Below are positions 62,801-64,000 of a stretch of 64,000 nt of DNA, in pieces. Position 1 is the stretch's first letter, and each line of letters begins with the position of its first letter. The notes under the pieces are model-generated. The model saw only the letters and a list, made by a program, of their open reading frames with translations, was not told the DNA's origin and searched no databases. Position numbers and translations under genes: made by a program. Source of the stretch: Notospermus geniculatus (Eukaryota; Nemertea; Pilidiophora; Heteronemertea; Lineidae); assembly GCA_002633025.1 (NCBI GenBank), contig NMRB01000016.1, positions 637,404 through 701,403 on the forward strand, read 5' to 3'.

Positions 62801-64000
62801 CCCACTGGCCCAGGAAAAGTGGAAATAGTAAGTATCCTGACCTATTCCCAAACTGTCAGATTCCATGCTCTGTGGTTCTCGCAAGACTTTCCAGAGAGGG
62901 AGTTCTTTGGAAAGGCTTGGTGGTTAGCATTCTTTGAGATGAAGTGGGGGGGGGGGGGGCTTAAGCNGGGGGGGGGGCTTAAGCACCATCAAGTGTCAAA
63001 ACTGGTAGGGCCTAAATGAATGTTGTATCTTTATTTTATTTTCCACAGAGTGATAAAGAGTACATTCAGAAGACTGGTGGTCAAGTGCCTAACAAATTAC
63101 ATGGTAAATGTTGGAGAACAATGACATTCATTCTCTGACCTGAGCTATAAAACATGAGTACATCAGGGGCAGCTGACAATCCCCACGGAGAAACGACAAC
63201 TCAAGGGGGAGGTCAGGCAGGGCTAGGAGCTGAACAACCACAGACCAGAGGAAATGAAGCAACTTCTCAGGAGGAAGCTGGAGCAACACAGCAAGGGACA
63301 ACTGGTGATAATGCTGGAATGGCCAACGTGGTCAACCAGGCCAGATATGTGAATAATGCTACCTCACGATGGAAGTACAACACCATCTATAACACAAAAC
63401 CTTTATCGGACAAACACATGAAGGAAATTTCTGAGAAAGTCATAAACTGGAATGATTTAGCCTCACAGCTGGATTACACAGATTTACAGATTGACAACTT
63501 AGCACAGGCATATCCAACACAGCAGACGCAGGCATACAACATGTTGATTCTGTGGAAGAGTTCCCAGGATACATCATTAGAGGCACAGATTGAAAAACTT
63601 GCTTGTGCGTTTGTTGCAACCAACGAGACTCAGTTACTCAAGGAGTTGCGTGAAACTGAGTTGAGATGGCTAAGTATGGTGTGAACCACAGTGCATCTGA
63701 ACCTGCATTTGCTAATGCTTGCCATTCTCATACTATAGGAGTTGAAAGCTCCCCTGTAGTTTTTAGGCAATGGTAATTGTGGGTGGCATATGCCATTTGG
63801 CTATGCGTTGAATCAGTTTCACAATCACAAGATAACTAAATTGTCATTTGATCCATTAAGTATGAAATGAAACTGTCCTACCTTGAAAGCTATGCCAGGC
63901 ATGCTGTCATCTTCTTCAAAATCACTGAAATAAGAACGAACAATTCTAATTATGCAGGCAAGTTGCTCCACATGTCTGTCAGGAATTTGAATTTCCACAA
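50805..64000 (-). CDS. NCAPD3: Condensin II complex subunit D3 (N terminus beyond the window)
   Basis: HEAT-repeat subunit of condensin II, which compacts chromosomes in early mitosis. About 26 minus-strand exons, approximate limits: 64000-63882 (open to the edge), 59634-59578, 59244-59126, ~58930-58640, ~58528-58372, ~58204-58037, ~57930-57770, ~57673-57540, ~57402-57287, ~56951-56762, ~56572-56470, ~56282-56181, ~55304-55039, ~54930-54757, ~54563-54326, ~54106-54022, ~53925-53814, ~53480-53407, ~53294-53118, ~52891-52726, ~52556-52471, ~52312-52206, ~52020-51796, ~51714-51476, 51328-51142, 50994-50805. Diagnostic blocks against human NCAPD3: AIRNN-like [77 protein letters not shown] and [15 protein letters not shown]. 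The C-terminal tail is basic and rich in Ser/Thr-Pro sites ([19 protein letters not shown]), like the Cdk/Plk1-regulated tail of the human protein. The phase between the exons at 59.1 and 58.9 kb is unresolved. Confidence 0.92.
53040..53130 (-). repeat. Tandem duplication of an exon end with its splice donor
   Basis: The minus-strand segment TGTCATGCAAG|GTAAGTGCACTGG recurs. Donors sit after 53118, 53088 and 53044. The first two are exactly 30 bases apart and the intervening frame is open ([10 protein letters not shown] after LAILSCK). Related degenerate copies continue to about 52960. Confidence 0.8.
55418..55553. repeat. Foldback MITE-like element in an NCAPD3 intron
   Basis: The ends TAAGGGCCGTATGCACGGGT and ACCCGTGCATACGGCCCTA are perfect inverted copies, about 135 bases overall. 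A second paired block (CGGACTTTAG / CTGAAGTCTG) follows inside. Confidence 0.85.
55631..55662. other. Assembly gap (N run)
   Basis: 32 unresolved bases followed by an A run, in an NCAPD3 intron; no exon appears to be missing here. Confidence 0.98.
57075..57190 (-). repeat. tRNA-headed SINE-like repeat in an NCAPD3 intron
   Basis: The minus strand contains GCGGTGATCATGTTTGC and the B box AGGTTCGAGTACAGG. No complete cloverleaf. Confidence 0.45.
60153..60425 (+). pseudogene. Death-domain unit 1, frame-disrupted
   Basis: The exon starts after CTCTATTTAG and ends at the donor TTTCA|GTAAGT. One frame encodes the first death-domain helices ([20 protein letters not shown], then [17 protein letters not shown]). 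The rest (MLVLYRNQ, then [19 protein letters not shown]) is in another frame. Compared with units 2-4, which have nine residues from Gln to Trp at this point, two bases appear to be missing after about 60290. The next acceptor (60536) is also out of phase with either frame. It is therefore a decayed copy, an allele with an indel, or a base-call error. It lies on the plus strand inside an NCAPD3 intron. Confidence 0.7.
60537..60807 (+). CDS. Death-domain unit 2
   Basis: The exon opens after the 3' splice site CTTCTTTTGCAG and reads [18 protein letters not shown], then [23 protein letters not shown] and the terminal [10 protein letters not shown] before a TAA. This is a typical six-helix death domain of about 85 residues with the conserved helix-2 Trp (NW). 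Such domains assemble apoptosis and innate-immune signalling complexes by homotypic contacts. The leading exon that supplies two bases of phase and a start codon is not identified. It sits in the antisense strand of an NCAPD3 intron. Confidence 0.72.
61630..61702. repeat. Short TGCTTTTTCACC tandem repeat
   Basis: TGCTTTTTCACC occurs three times, spaced 25-35 bases apart, just upstream of death-domain unit 3. Confidence 0.7.
61754..62161 (+). CDS. Death-domain unit 3
   Basis: 135 residues from the ATG just after the acceptor TTTCTCCTGCAG. A 45-residue Ser/Thr/Lys-rich leader ([14 protein letters not shown]) precedes the death domain: [45 protein letters not shown], then [15 protein letters not shown] and a TGA stop. 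The layout and the Trp-containing end match units 2 and 4, so these are tandem paralogues. No second domain (caspase, TIR, kinase) is attached. An upstream 5' UTR or coding exon is probable because the ATG is one base past a splice acceptor. Confidence 0.8.
   Translation: MFTNMKKTSPQKSTTATTGMHISTNVGIIGHQWKKKMLVYITPLGDRHIKRMARTLPDWEVLARKLGMTEDMIQNIRKTNNVELQKILMFMEWRKGVNVCLDEKVAILAKAYRDLGMQSQLDDLRWTEKLWMNYI
62330..62450 (-). repeat. tRNA-headed SINE-like repeat
   Basis: The minus strand reads GGTGCAGTGGAAATCTAGCG then GGGGGTTTGATTCCTGATCG, an A box and B box pair at SINE-like spacing. Confidence 0.5.
63154..63684 (+). CDS. Death-domain unit 4
   Basis: 176 residues with a ~75-residue low-complexity leader rich in Gly, Gln, Thr and Glu ([20 protein letters not shown]) and then a death domain: [49 protein letters not shown], and the end ELRWLSMV before TGA. 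A possible upstream exon lies at 63049-63103 between a clear acceptor (TTCCACAG) and donor (ATG|GTAAAT). It is the most intact unit of the cluster. Function as an adaptor is inferred from the fold alone. Confidence 0.82.
   Translation: MSTSGAADNPHGETTTQGGGQAGLGAEQPQTRGNEATSQEEAGATQQGTTGDNAGMANVVNQARYVNNATSRWKYNTIYNTKPLSDKHMKEISEKVINWNDLASQLDYTDLQIDNLAQAYPTQQTQAYNMLILWKSSQDTSLEAQIEKLACAFVATNETQLLKELRETELRWLSMV

Noticed and set aside
62941-62985. G-quadruplex-like poly-G tracts
   Set aside because: They flank a single-N join at 62967 with a repeated GGGCTTAAGC, so the length is an assembly uncertainty.

Overview
The window is animal (metazoan) genomic DNA, not bacterial: genes are split by canonical GT/AG introns, intergenic space is full of degenerate repeats, and the proteins are animal-specific (Tuba/DNMBP, NUPR1, Rab11-FIP, CCP/MAM receptors, condensin II). 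The richness in short foldback elements, tRNA-headed SINE-like repeats, TACATGTA and TAGGCCTA words, and a nested death-domain cluster suggests a marine invertebrate, plausibly an invertebrate deuterostome. That placement is inference; I cannot name the species. The sequence is a draft: there are N runs at 14122-14669 and 55631-55662, and single-N joins at 23025, 28000, 38365 and 62967. Two of these joins carry ~0.4 kb near-identical overlaps, the signature of unmerged allelic contigs.

Layout. 17-12367 (+): a Tuba/DNMBP-type RhoGEF (five SH3 domains, proline-rich region, coiled coil, DH, first part of BAR); its 3' end is not found. A complete pogo/Tigger-like DNA transposon with an intact transposase sits in one of its introns (3494-6754). 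18214-20484 (+): RLIG1/C12orf29-type RNA ligase, seven exons. 22128-22331 (+): NUPR1-like stress protein with a readable promoter, followed by an assembly-duplicated second half. 23815-24321 (+): intronless PRORSD1-like tRNA-editing domain protein. 24.4-31.7 kb: repeats only. 31699-34997 (-): Rab11-FIP (C2 domain plus Rab11-binding domain), first exon not found. 35-40.5 kb: repeats, including three long foldback elements and a non-LTR retrotransposon remnant. 40522-50152 (+): a 21-exon secreted or surface protein of 1222 residues with about 14 CCP/Sushi modules and a MAM domain. 50805 to the right edge (-): NCAPD3, the condensin II HEAT subunit. Inside a 4.2-kb NCAPD3 intron, on the opposite strand, lie four tandem death-domain units.

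The genes do not form one pathway; they are ordinary neighbours in a gene-dense animal region. The parts most worth following are the nested death-domain cluster (lineage-specific expansion of cell-death or innate-immune adaptors), the CCP/MAM protein, the tandemly duplicated splice donor in NCAPD3 and the potentially active pogo element. Exon boundaries were read by eye from splice consensus and reading phase. The CCP/MAM, DNMBP, RLIG1 and Rab11-FIP models each stay in frame across all listed exons; NCAPD3 limits are approximate.
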